Positions 51,038 to 61,440 of a stretch of DNA of 64,000 bases are shown piece after piece. The notes under the pieces are model-generated. The model did not search any database and was not told the origin of the DNA. It was given only the letters and a program-made list of their open reading frames with translations. Numbering within the stretch: the first letter of the stretch is position 1; every line of letters starts with the position of its first letter. A program made the translations under genes and the position numbers. Source of the DNA: Inia geoffrensis (lineage: Eukaryota > Chordata > Mammalia > Artiodactyla > Iniidae); NCBI GenBank assembly GCA_036417435.1, contig CM070903.1:56520001-56584000 (forward strand), read 5' to 3'.

Positions 51038-51562
51038 TGCTTTTTCTTACCATTGAGGTGTTCACTTTTTAATCCTCACATTGGCTATAGAGCAGTTTTG
51101 GATAGTGATTCTGAGCAGAGAAACATAAGAAAAAACACAAAGGAAAATGGTTAGTTCTAGGTCACTAAGGCAAATGGTGGTTTCTTCTCATTTGCCTGTC
51201 TATAATCTCATGGCAAGAAAAACAAAAAAACAAAAACCAAAATGTCCAAGAAGAGGCAAAGGCTCTCATTTTTTTGAAATAAGAGTCACAGAGTCTAAGT
51301 TTTCATCAATAAATGGAAAAACTTTTACAAATATTTTGAAAAACATTTAAAAAGAGTAATAGAGGCACTGAAAGTGGAAGCATAAGTTCCATCTTCAATC
51401 ATCATCTGAGACCTGGGCCCATGTCCCCCCAAGTCCACACAATTGATGAGAAAATAGTGTTCCTGCTAATTGAGAGCCTACATACTATGTGAGAGGCTTT
51501 ATACCAGTCACTTTACTTAAATTGTTTCTCATCTTCACAACATCTTTCAGGTGGTTAAATCA
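51038..51562. repeat. Duplicated segment, copy 2
   Basis: Partner of 49139-49658, offset 1899 bp measured at GTTAGTTCTA. It shares the TTTCATCAATAAATGGAA and GAGGCACTGAAAGTGGAAGC blocks and the closing TTATACCAGTCAC.T.ACTT. Confidence 0.88.
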
Positions 51563-51665
51563 AGCTGAGTTAGATGTTGCTAATGGGGCCGCCATTGTAC
51601 CTGGGGCACCCCTTCCACCCAGCATTTACTGCATTATTTTGAAATCATATTGATGTCTCCCTGAA

Positions 51666-51877
51666 TTTTTTTTTTTTTTTTTTGCGGTACGCGGGCCTCA
51701 TCACTATTGCGGCCTCTCCCGTTGCGGAGCACAGGCTCCGGACGCGCAGGCTCAGCGGCCATGGCTCACGGACCCAGCCGCTCCGCGGCCATGTGGGATC
51801 TTCCCGGACCGGCGCACGAACCCGTGTCCCCTGTATCGGCAGGCGGACTCTCAACCACTGCGCCACCAGGGAAGCCC
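51666..51877 (-). mobile_element. CHR-type cetacean SINE, antisense (young)
   Basis: 18-nt T-run, then the reverse complement of the CHR SINE ending GCGCCACCAGGGAAGCCC. High CpG content retained, so recent. Flanking duplication not clear. Confidence 0.93.
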
Positions 51878-53894
51878 GAAAACCCAGATCTTAAGCGTTA
51901 TTATCTCCCTAGGGATTCAAAGAAGTCAGCTTTCAGACTCAAATCTAAGAAATGACTCCATTAATTCAATGGCTGGGGAAACTATGGGAAAACTAAGAAC
52001 TAGCTATTATTACTGAGAGCAAAAATGTATTGATTAAACAACTCAAAAAATGTTATATCAGTAAATCCTTTTAATGTCTTCATAAATTATATGAAGTGTG
52101 TGTTTTATACAATTAAAATAGTTATTATTATGAATATTAGGACTTAAGGGCTCTACTCTTAAGGTTAGTGACTCTATTTAGAGGAGGCCACACCCAATGT
52201 AGTTTACCAAGGTGTGTGAAATTTTACACGATCAATAACAATTAGTGGGTCACTCAGAACTAGATTCCGCGAGTGACTCACACAACCTGTGCTTATCTTA
52301 TTTACCATAAATCTCTTGTGTTAGGTGCTTATATAAGATAAGCATATAATTAAATGGTACACTGCGCCTCTCCCTTGTGAACCCTGTGGCTTGTCTGTCC
52401 TAATCCTGCCAACCATATGCCAGTGAGGGCTTCACAAATTTTTTCTCTCAGGGTTTTCCATAATTAATGAAACAGCCTCACTCTAATGGTTTCTCTTGCA
52501 AACCAACCCTCAGACTGTAGTGGGAGGAAATCTACCATCTTTCATCTAATCACATCCATCTCAGGCAGTCTTCAGCCTCTCATCCTTCTCAGCCTTTCTC
52601 TCCTGACACCCCCACAAACACATCCTCACGCCCTTACCATTTCTACCACTTACCCCTGAGCTCTGGTGCCCTTTCCCAGGTAGATCTGACTAGCAGAGGA
52701 AACTCTTTGTTTTCTCCCTTCTCCTTCCCCCTCCAAGGCTGAGCTCTAGGACTGACTCCAAAGTAAATGGTGTAAACTTTGCCTTGGTAATTTTCCTACC
52801 TTAGTTTCTACTGTCCCTCCCATTATACAAATGACACTGGTTGGTAAGGCTCAAAGTGGGACCAATGCTGTGGGTGTGTGTTTTTAACTAGAAGGCTCAA
52901 AGATTTCTCATCACCTTCACTCCCCAAATTAATCATGCGATAGTATTTGAAGCAGAAAGGATAAGGACATTTGAAGAAAAGGAGCTTTCTTAGAATCTCT
53001 CAAATTACATCACAAACCATCCCAATAGTGATTATTGCTCAGACAAGTACTGTCACTGTGGAGTCAAAGAACTGTTTCCTTGTTGCCTTTTCAGTCTATT
53101 TAGGGCCTTAAAGGAGTTTCTATTCATAATCAGTGCTCTTCTCTTCTATCTTCACTCCATTCACTAAGGGCTTAGGTCCAAGTCTTAATACTAACATAAT
53201 TTTTCCCTTATAGATCATGCGGTTTGACATTTCATCTATATGGGATTTGACAGAAAGAAAAATAATGATCCCTCTCACTTAAGTAAGAGAAAATTTATCT
53301 AACTAAAATAACACTTAATACCTCAAAATTAGTGTATGAGATGCTAAAGACAAGTGACTGATGATGGCTTACTAGATTACCAATGTCTTCCAAAATGGTC
53401 CACATTATGTTTCTACTGCACAAATGTGCAGAAGCTCTGGCTTTTGAAACTCAGAGAGCACACAAGTAAACAGAAACAGATGGCATGTGGATATCAAACA
53501 CATGATACACTGGTAGCTGAAATCTTTTTGTCTCTTAAGGTCATTTTTATGGTTTCTGTAGAACTAGAAACCTGTCATTCAAAATATCTTCCAGATACTT
53601 ATCATTGGTCAGTTTGAGCCTGTGTGAGAAATGTGGTTTTAATTGCTAGTATGAGAGGAAGAAGTGTTAAGATCAGCTATTGAGAAAGCTGAGATCCTCT
53701 ATTACTATTATGCGTTGATCTAGGTTACAAGCAGCCCTCTTGGGAATTAGGGAGTGGACATACATATATTTTAGCTTAAAGTAGAGGTACCTAGAACACT
53801 AGTATTTTTCACTTTTGCTAAGACCCATCTTCAGTGTTCCCTTTGAGTGAGAAATAGGTCCATGTACTTGATAATAGAAGCACACGTTCCAGCA
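51878..53894. other. Intergenic, no gene recognised
   Basis: Unique DNA. An imperfect inverted repeat (GTGCTTATCTTAT at 52289, ATAAGATAAGCAT at 52333) includes a TATATAAG box. No gene family seen in any frame. Confidence 0.4.
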
Positions 53895-54087
53895 CAGTGT
53901 TTCTTATTCTTGGCACTGCTGACATTTTGTGTGGGATAATTGTCGTGGGGCCTCTCCTGTGCATTGCAGGGTGTTTCCCAGCATCTGTGGCCTATACTTA
54001 CTAGATGCCAATATCATCCTTTCTCCACAAGTTGTGACAACCAAAAAGGTCTCCAGATATTTCCAAATTCCAAGTTGAGAACCACTG
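53895..54087. mobile_element. Non-autonomous hAT-type DNA transposon
   Basis: 193 bp with inverted ends CAGTGTTTCTTATTCTTGG and TTGAGAACCACTG. Flanks TTCCAGC(A) and TTCTAGTG look like a decayed 8-bp duplication. The GTGACAACCAAAAAGGTCTC core is a common mammalian MITE motif. Confidence 0.75.
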
Positions 54088-54111
54088 TTCTAGTGTAAAA
54101 AGAGGGTGGGG

Positions 54112-56640
54112 CAAAAATCCTCAACAAATATTAACAAATCAAATCTAACAATGTATAAAAACAATTACATACTACGACCAGCTGGGATTTATTTCAGGTA
54201 TGCAAAGTAGTTCAAGACTCAAAAATCAACTAACATCAACAAGCTAAAGAAGAAAAATCACATGATCAGATCATTAGCTTCAGAAAAAAGTATTTGACAA
54301 AATCTAACACCTTCTCATGACAAAAACTCACAGCAAAACTAGGATAGAGGGGAGCTTCCTCAACTTAATAAAGAACATCTACAAAAAAATCTACAGATAA
54401 CATCATACTTAATGGTGAGAAATGCAAAACTTTCCTGCAAAAATCAGGAACAAGGTAAGGATGTTCTCTCTCATCACTGGTTTTTCAACATTGTGCTGAA
54501 AGTCCTAGCATATGTTATAAGACAAGAAGAGGGAATAAAATGTATACCTACTGGGAAAGAAGAAATAAAATTGTTTTTGTCTGTAGATGACATGATCATT
54601 TACATAGAATATCTGAAAGAGCCCACAAAATATTCCTGGAACTTATAAATGATTATAGCAAGGTTGCAGGATACAAAATTAACATACAAAAGTCAGTCAC
54701 TTTCCCATATACCAGCACTGAAATTAAAAACCCAATGCTATTTACATTAGCATACAAAAATTTTTAATTCTTAGGTATAAACAAAATATGCACAAGAATT
54801 GTCATAGTTTGTTTGGGCTGCTACAACAAACTACCATAGACTGGGCAGTTTCTAAATAACAGATATTAAGTACTTATAGTTTTGGAGGCTGGAAGTCCAA
54901 CATCAGGGTGCCAGAATGGTTGGGTTCTGATGAAAGCCATCTTCTAGGTTATAGACTGCCAACTTCTCCTTGTATCCTCACATGGTGGAAAGCAGAGATA
55001 GGAAGCAAGTTTTTCTTTTTATGACTCTTATAAGGGCCCTAATCCCATTCATGAGGGTTTCACCTTCATGACCTCATCTAATTACCTCATCAAAGCCCTA
55101 CCTCCTAATACCATCATTTTGAGGGGTAGGATTTCAACATATGAATTTGAGGGGAAATAAACGTTCAGTCCATAACAAAGATTTATATAAGGAAAACTGC
55201 AAAACTGATGAAAGATATTAAAGAAAAACTAAATAAATGGAGAGATATTCCATGTTCATGAATAGGAAGACTCAATATTGTTAAGATGAGAGTTATCAAC
55301 TTGATCTATAGATTTAACACAATCCCAATCAAAATATCAGCAAGTAGTTTTGTGGATATCAACAAAATGATTTTAAAGTTTATATGGAGATGCAAAAGGC
55401 CCAGGATAGCCAAATCAGTATTGAAGGAGAACAAAGCCAGAGGACTGACACCACTCAGTTCAAGACTTACCATAAAGCTATAGTAATCAAGACAGTGTGG
55501 TATTTGCAAAAGAATAGGAAAAGAGATCAATAAAACAGAATAGAGACCCCCCAAATAGACCCACATAAATACAGTTAACTGAATTTTGACAAAGGAGTAA
55601 AGACAATACATTGGAGAAAAAAATAGTATTTTCAACAAACTGTGGGATAACTGGACATCCACATGCAAAATAGTGAATCTAGACACAGTCTTTACACTTT
55701 TCACAAAATTTAACTCAAAATGGATCACAGACCTAAATGTAAGATGCAACCCTATAAAATTCCTAGAAGACAACATGGGAGAAAACCTGAATGACCTTGG
55801 GTATGGTGATGACTTTTTAGATACAACACCAAATACCCAATCCATGAAATAAATAATTATTAAGCTGGATTTTATTAAAATTAAAAACTTCTGCTCTGTG
55901 AAAGATGATGTCAAGAGAATGAGAAGACAAACCACAGGCTGGGAGAAAATATTTGCAAAATATATATTTGATAAAGGATTATTATCCAAAATATACCAAA
56001 AAACCCTTAAAACTCAACAATAAGAAAGTGAGCAATCCAATTAAAAAGGGAGCCAAAGACACAGGCACTTCACCAAAGAAGATATACAGATGGCAAGGAG
56101 GCATATGAAAAGATGTTCCACATTACATGTCATTAAGGCATCGACATTTAAAACAACAATGAGATATCACTACACATCTATTAGAAAGGCCAAAATCCAC
56201 AACACTGACAACACCAAATGCCGGTGAGGATGTGGAGCAACAGGAATTTTCATTCGTTGCCGATGGGGATGCAAAATAGTACAGCTGCTTCAGAAGACAG
56301 TTTGGTGGTTTCTTACAAAATTAAATATATTTTACCTTACTACCCGGCAATTATGCTCCTTGGTACTTGTCCAGAGGAGCTGAAAGTATAAGTACATATA
56401 AAAACGCGCACATGGACGTTTATAGTAGCTTTATTTATAATTTCCAAAACTTGGAAGCAACCAAGATGTTCCAAGATGCTGGATAAATAAACTGTGGTAC
56501 ATCCAGACAATGGAATATTAATTAGTGCTGAAAAGCAATGAGTTATGAAGCCATGAAAAGACATGAAGAAAACTTAAGTGCCTATAACTAAGCGAAAGAA
56601 GCCAATATAGAAAGGCAACATACTGTATGATTCCAACTAT
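54112..56640 (+). pseudogene. L1 ORF2 remnant (reverse transcriptase to C-terminus)
   Basis: 54412-54648 keeps the palm region, where the active-site box reads [10 protein letters not shown] (FADD-type, first position changed), then a stop. The C-terminal part is scattered across frames after the LTR. A 227-codon frame at 55306-55989 on the opposite strand is an accident of the antisense sequence. Confidence 0.82.
54800..55177 (-). mobile_element. Solo LTR of MLT1 type (ERVL-MaLR), antisense
   Basis: The + strand starts TGTCATAGTTTGTTTGGGCT and ends CAGTCCATAACA, the reverse complement of an MLT1A-type LTR. GGAGGCTGGAAGTCCAA, ATCCCATTCATGAGGG and CCTCCTAATACCATCA are diagnostic. The flanks AAGAA / AAGAT give a probable 5-bp duplication. 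378 bp, no retroviral genes. Confidence 0.85.
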
Positions 56641-57030
56641 ATGACATTCTGTAACAGGCAAAACTATAGAGACAGTAAAAAGATCAGTGGTTCCCAAGGG
56701 TTGGGGGAGGGAGGGATAAATAGGCAGAGCACAGGGGATTTTTAGAGCAATGAAACTATTCTGTATACTACGATCCTGGATACATGTCATTTTACATTTT
56801 TCAAAACTCAACTACAACATCAATAATGTAGACTATGAACTTTGAGTGATAATGCGTCAATGCAGGTTCATTGATTGTAACAAATGTACCAGTGTGGTGA
56901 AGGGATGTCAATAGAAGAGGATTTAATGTGTGTGAGGACAGGGGGTATATGGGAACTCTGTAATTTCTTCCTAATTTTGCTATGAACATAAAAGTGCTCT
57001 AAAAAATAAAATCTATTGATTAAAAAAAAA

Positions 57031-59907
57031 AGAGTGTGAATTATGTTATTCTAGGTATCCAAAGAGCAACATGTGAGGCTAATATGGGGTGTATTCAGCA
57101 TTTAAATAAAAATTATAGAGAACTAAATGTACACATGCGTGCACACACATTTTTGACTTTTTCATTTTCTATAATTTTCTTTTTCTGTTTCCTGTCTTGA
57201 ATGTTCTACCTCCCTAATCTCATCTCATGAAAATAAATTATCAAAGATCACTGAATAATGTATAGATTTCTGAAAAATTTCCTACTCTCTTTGTGATCAT
57301 GATATTTTAAAAATTTGGGTAGTAAAATTAAAGCAGTTATCATCCTTGTTTGCAGGGTTTTTTCCTTGTAGAATATTGCTACCATTTTTCTCTTCCAAAG
57401 GCAAAAGTTCAGGAAAAAATTAGCATGTTCTGGCTTACACAGCATCATGAATAAAGAGAATTTTGTGTTGGGCTACTTGATAAGGCCAATAGTATATTTA
57501 AGATATTTGTCTTAAATGTATATTTTTCAAAGACATCTTCAACGTACATAAGCCAACTCTTGTCTAAAAGAGTAACAAACTTCAAAGGAAAAAAGTGTGA
57601 GGATCAAGAGCTTTGCTGTAATGGTTACAGTGGGGCTACAGGTAAGGAGGAGAGAAGGGAGCAGCACATAAAATCTGACTTTGATCCCACACCACGTCTG
57701 CTCCATTGGTGTTACCACCCTACCGTTAGAATGAATATCTGAACACCAATCATACTTCCTGGTTCTTCTGAGGAAGGGAAAGATGGCACCTAGTCAATGA
57801 ACTATGATCTGAATCGTTACACATTAAATGGTGTTAAGCCATTCCTGACTGGAGAACAAGCAAACCCAGAACTGTGACAGTATTCCATTCTGGACCCACG
57901 TGGAAGAGAATAGGAACACTAGATATTGGTCCCATTTTTATCTTTGTTTTTTTGCCCATACATCCAGTAACTAGCAGTCGTTTATGAAGTGCCTAGTGTA
58001 GAATTGATGAGGACTGTGCTGGGCTCTAGGATTCTATAACACTGGATGATTTATCTTGCTTACCAGAGGCGTTGAGAACCAGTCAGCCAGGGACAAATCC
58101 TTGCAGATTTCAAGGGGGTGGGAGCTGGGTGGTCACCGCACGTTAGAGTCAGAGACAGGCTCGTTTCTGCTGGATCCCAGAGCAGTAGAGTGAAGACTTC
58201 TCCCTATGGTTTGGGGAAGCTGTGAACACTGTCAGTTGATGTCCCACTCTTGCCTCATGATTCTCTAGAGAGGCCCTGCTTTGGGGACTGGCCCTGGAGA
58301 CCCCAGAAAGCTAGGGGGAGAATCAGCAGCAGCCTTTGGCACTTGCCACTTCCTCTCTGATTTGGCTTCTCCAAAGACAAAAGACTTTTCCTGCTCTTTT
58401 CCTGAGTGTTTCACAGCACTGATCCATAGACTAATATAACTCGGGGGTTCTCTTCTGATATCAGTAGAGGGCCCAACTCCACATCCATAACTAACGGACA
58501 AATTGCTCAAATCCCATGGAAGGGGAACTGCGCAGTGAGTGCACTCAGACAGTCTGAACCTGACAGTGAGTGAGACTTAAGCTCTGAACTCTGCTCTGAG
58601 GATCTGGGATTCGGCTGGTACCTACATTTTGCCCAGCTGCCCACTGCTTGTACTGCAAAAATTGCTCACAGTATGACGAATGTCTCCCTGAGCTTGCGAC
58701 ACAGGAATTCTAGCACATTAGGAAGGATCTGAGGCATTATATAGGAATTCTCAGGCTGGAGCATTGCAGTAGTCTAAAAAGGAGTTACATGTCAAGGACC
58801 CTTTCCTAGAGGGAATGGCGGGAAAACAGACCACCTGTAAAAAGTGTGTGTATTAACCATGCCTTTTATTTTCTGATGCTTTGACCTCTTGGGGGCTTGC
58901 TGACCCAGGAGGGACTGCCCTTCCCCAGGTTAGCTAAATTCTAGAGATAGCAAACAACTCTCCTGTGACTTCATATTCAAAGCAAACAATTGAGCCCATA
59001 ACCTCATTTACCTCCTTTACTGGGGTCCCACACTCAGGAGACCCCACTATCCACCTGCCATAATCATCACAAGGCCAGGTAGCAGATATTTAGGACAGCC
59101 CCTATGCCTCTGAGCCTGCTGAAATTACTCAGACTAGTTAGTCCCACACCTGTTTACTCTGCCTCACCTGTTCCTTCCCATGGAAACCACAATAAAGGCT
59201 CTTGCCCATCCCCCTCCCACTCCCTGTGCCTCCTGAATGACCCAAGTGCTTCCCTGTGTGACCTCCCATGGCATGGCATGGCATGCCTCTTTATTTTGAG
59301 ATCTATGAGTATAACAAACCATCTTCAGTGGCAGCCATCTCCTGGGCTATTGGCCTTGACATACTAAATATTAATAAAATCCGTATTTTAAAACAGTGTG
59401 GGGTGATTGGGGGAGTGATAGCTAGACTACCCAGGAGCAGAGGCAAAGCCTACTTGTTGTGAAGTCTAAGGAATGTTCTAAATGGTGTGCACCTTTAGGG
59501 AACGCGTGTGGTTTACTTCTCTGTATCTCTAGTGCCGGGAACAGAGCCTGGAACAGTGTTGCTCAATGTTTGTTGAAGAATGAGATGAGGTGGTGAGGGT
59601 GGGATGTTAATTTCAGCTCTTCTGATACTCTTCATAGGCTCCCGCATCCTAGCACACACTGGAGAAGCTGGAGTACGGGAGACATCCTATAGATAGAGAA
59701 GACCCAGGTGAGGGGCTAGCAACATCAAAGACACAAGAACAGAGAGACACATAGGCTATCTTTACTATTTGAGAAACAGAGGGTCACAGGCAGAGGGGAC
59801 TTGAGCTGAGAAGTCATGATTTGAATAAGAGGGTTAGAGGCGTTCTGGTTGGGGCCATGTTTTTATTGCTTACATGATCCCCAGACTGAGATCTCTACCT
59901 CCTTTAC
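57031..59907. other. Intergenic, mostly unique
   Basis: No gene recognised. About 58790-59390 looks LTR-like (AATAAAGGCTCTTGCCC at about 59190) but I cannot fix termini. 59500-59590 resembles an L2 3' end. Confidence 0.4.
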
Positions 59908-60031
59908 TTAGATTAGGTGGCAGAGGCTACCCTACAGGATTGCGGTGACAGTGCCGATGGCATGTGGCTTTCCCCTTGGCCATTCCAGGAGCCACAAGCA
60001 TAGCCACGTGAGCATCTGGTGACAATGTACC
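59908..60031 (-). pseudogene. RETNLB: RETNLB-like last exon remnant
   Basis: Acceptor CCACGCAG ends just above 60031. The reading continues the phase-1 codon from exon 3 and gives YIVTRCSRGYACGSWN, matching the resistin-family VTGCACGYACGSWD pattern with Cys to Arg at the second Cys. After GAAAGCCAC one extra base shifts the frame, so CH.HC is read only in the +1 frame, which soon meets TAG. The unshifted frame stops at TAA 59913-59915. A third frame ends CHLI at TAA 59908-59910, as in the family's CCHLT ending. A TTTATT (AATAAA on the - strand) lies at 59862-59867. Confidence 0.75.
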
Positions 60032-60076
60032 CTGCGTGGCATTGGGTGGGGGAGAGAAAACCAGGGGCTTTAGATT

Positions 60077-60209
60077 TTTTCTTTTTTAATTTTTACTGGA
60101 GTATAGTTGCTTTACAATGTTGTGCTAGTTTCCACTGTACAGCAAAGTGAATCAGCTATATGTATATATATATATATGTATATCCATATATATATATCCA
60201 TATATATCC

Positions 60210-60240
<31 letters not shown>

Positions 60241-60590
60241 CTCTTTTCTGGATTTCCTTCCCATTTAGGTCACCAGAGAGCACTGAGTAGAGTTCCCTGT
60301 GCTATACAGTATGTTCTCATTTGTTATCTATTTTATACAAAGTATCAATAGTGTATGTACGTTAATCCCAATCTCCCAATTCATCCCACCCTCCCATTTC
60401 CCACTTGGTATCCATACTTTTGTTCTTCACGTCTGTCTCTCTATTTCTGCTTTGTAAATAAGATCGTCTATACCAATTTTTTCAGATTCCACATATACAC
60501 ATTAATATACAATATTTGTTTTTCTCTTTCTGACTTACTTCACTCTGTATTTGTAGAGACGTGGATGGACCTAGAGATTGTCATAGAGAG
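60077..60590 (-). mobile_element. L1 LINE 3' end with 5' inversion, antisense
   Basis: 60077-60550 is the reverse complement of an L1 3' UTR and ORF2 end (T-rich start, GAATCAGCTATATGTATA, TCTGACTTACTTCACTCTGT). At 60551 the orientation flips: TTGTAGAGACGTGGATGGAC and CTAGAGATTGTCATAGAG to 60589 are sense L1 from just upstream. Duplication GCTTTAGATT / GCCTTAGATT at 60067-60076 and 60591-60600. A twin-priming insertion. Confidence 0.88.
60157..60235. repeat. (TA)n / ATATCC microsatellite in L1 3' UTR
   Basis: TA repeats with interspersed CC, at the same L1 position as the tract at 4301-4361. Confidence 0.92.
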
Positions 60591-60764
60591 GCCTTAGATT
60601 CTGAGTGAAGTCCTCTTCCCAATTATTCTTTATCTCCTTCCTTCTGGAAGGGGGAAGTAGTTAGGGATAACCTGCTTTACTGTGATGAATTGACAGCCTG
60701 AACCCAGGTGCATGAGAATGTGTATGGGGTGAGCAAGCGCCTTCATACTCATATGACTATTTAC

Positions 60765-60840
60765 GTGAGGTACAAGAGGACAGATTACTTTCATTAGTGA
60801 TGCTCGTTGGGAGATCTGATATAACCTGAGGGCTGACACT
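60765..60840 (-). pseudogene. RETNLB: RETNLB-like middle exon remnant
   Basis: 76 nt with acceptor CTCCCACAG above 60840 and donor GTAAAT below 60765. In the frame that joins exon 4 it reads SVSPQVISDLPTSITNESN and then LSSCTS. The family's middle exon, usually 78 nt, reads SPSPISKK.. and ends SSCPA. Two bases shorter than expected, so the phase from exon 2 does not fit. Confidence 0.62.
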
Positions 60841-60954
60841 CTGTGGGAGGGATGAAGAGCTAAGACAGGGGTCAAAGTGGCCAGCCCTCTTCCCCAAATC
60901 CCGTATCGCCTTTCTGTGCAGACAAAGGAGCCACTCTGTCCAGGAGCAGGTCAC

Positions 60955-61145
60955 TAAATAGCTGTGTGCTGTTGGGCAAATTATATAACTTTTCTAAGCC
61001 CCAGCTTCCACTTCTGTAAAATGGAAAAGACAGTCCTTACTTCATAGACTTGTACTGAGGAGTTAATAAAATAATAATAGAGCACCTAACAGGGCTTAGC
61101 ACACAGTAACTAATCAACAGTATCAGTTATATTCTTCATCACTGT
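60955..61145 (+). mobile_element. MIR SINE remnant, sense
   Basis: TGTGTGCTGTTGGGCAAATT, CTTCTGTAAAATGGAAAAG, TAGCACACAGTAACTAATCA follow MIR order. Confidence 0.78.
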
Positions 61146-61320
61146 ATCAGCAGCAGCTCTAAGAACCCGTGAGCATAGAGAGGGCAGGGACTTTGGGATC
61201 TTCCAGTTAGAGGTTGCCATCTGGAGATGGTTGGGAAATGGGGTGGGGTCTAGTAGCAGGATCGAGCATGAAGGATATAAGTGCCCCCCCCCCCATCAAC
61301 CTCTCCAATATCAGCTATCC

Positions 61321-61440
61321 AGGGCACTGAGAGATATCTTATTTTTCCATCCATAGCAAAATCTAAGGAGCACTGAGCAGCCCCTAAGGGCATCAGCTGG
61401 AGAAGGGGGAAGAGAAAAAGGAAGTGAGAAATAGGTTCAT
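61321..61440 (-). pseudogene. RETNLB: RETNLB-like signal-peptide exon remnant
   Basis: ATG at 61440-61438, then AACCT where the family has AARCCT: one base is missing in codon 2. With that gap the exon reads PISHFLFLFPLLQLMPLG, a hydrophobic signal core, then AAQCSLDFAMDGKIRYL, aligned to the family's QCSLDSVMDKKIKDVL. After CAGTGCCCTG the expected GT donor reads GA. Confidence 0.75.

Larger units (their letters stand above)
54112..57030 (+). mobile_element. L1 LINE, 5'-truncated, sense, split by LTR
   Basis: Begins in the reverse transcriptase region (AAAAATCCTCAACAAATATT), runs to the 3' UTR (GGGGGTATATGGGAACTCTG, GTGCTCTAAAAAATAAAATC) and poly(A). Probable duplication AAAAAGAGGGTG / AAAAAGAGTGTG at both ends. 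It contains the LTR at 54800-55177. Confidence 0.88.
59908..61440 (-). pseudogene. RETNLB: RETNLB-like resistin-family pseudogene
   Basis: Three exon remnants on the - strand match the resistin-like molecule layout: signal-peptide exon (61440-61321), middle exon (60840-60765) and Cys-rich last exon (60031-59908). RELM proteins are small secreted Cys-rich gut and immune factors. The exon 2 remnant reads FPLLQLMPLGAAQCSLDF, the exon 3 remnant ends NLSSCTS, and exon 4 holds GYACGSWN and a terminal CHLI-stop in another frame. Lesions: one base missing in codon 2, no GT donor after exon 2, one conserved Cys replaced by Arg, and a frameshift within the CxCxC region that removes the last cysteines. 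An L1 sits in the intron at 60077-60590. Position downstream of DZIP3 and opposite strand fit RETNLB synteny as recalled. RETN is less likely, because of location. Confidence 0.75.

Noticed and set aside
49052..51154. Two open frames sharing the ending DSDSEQRNIRKNTKENG
   Set aside because: The shared ending comes from the duplicated DNA segment; no splice sites, no known family, and the rest of the frames differ.
55306..55989. 227-codon open frame on the - strand
   Set aside because: It is the antisense of L1 ORF2 (sense L1 54112-57030); the translation is not a known protein and has no initiation or splice context.
58790..59390. Possible further LTR with AATAAAGGCTCTTGCCC
   Set aside because: LTR-like wording but no termini or target duplication that I could define.
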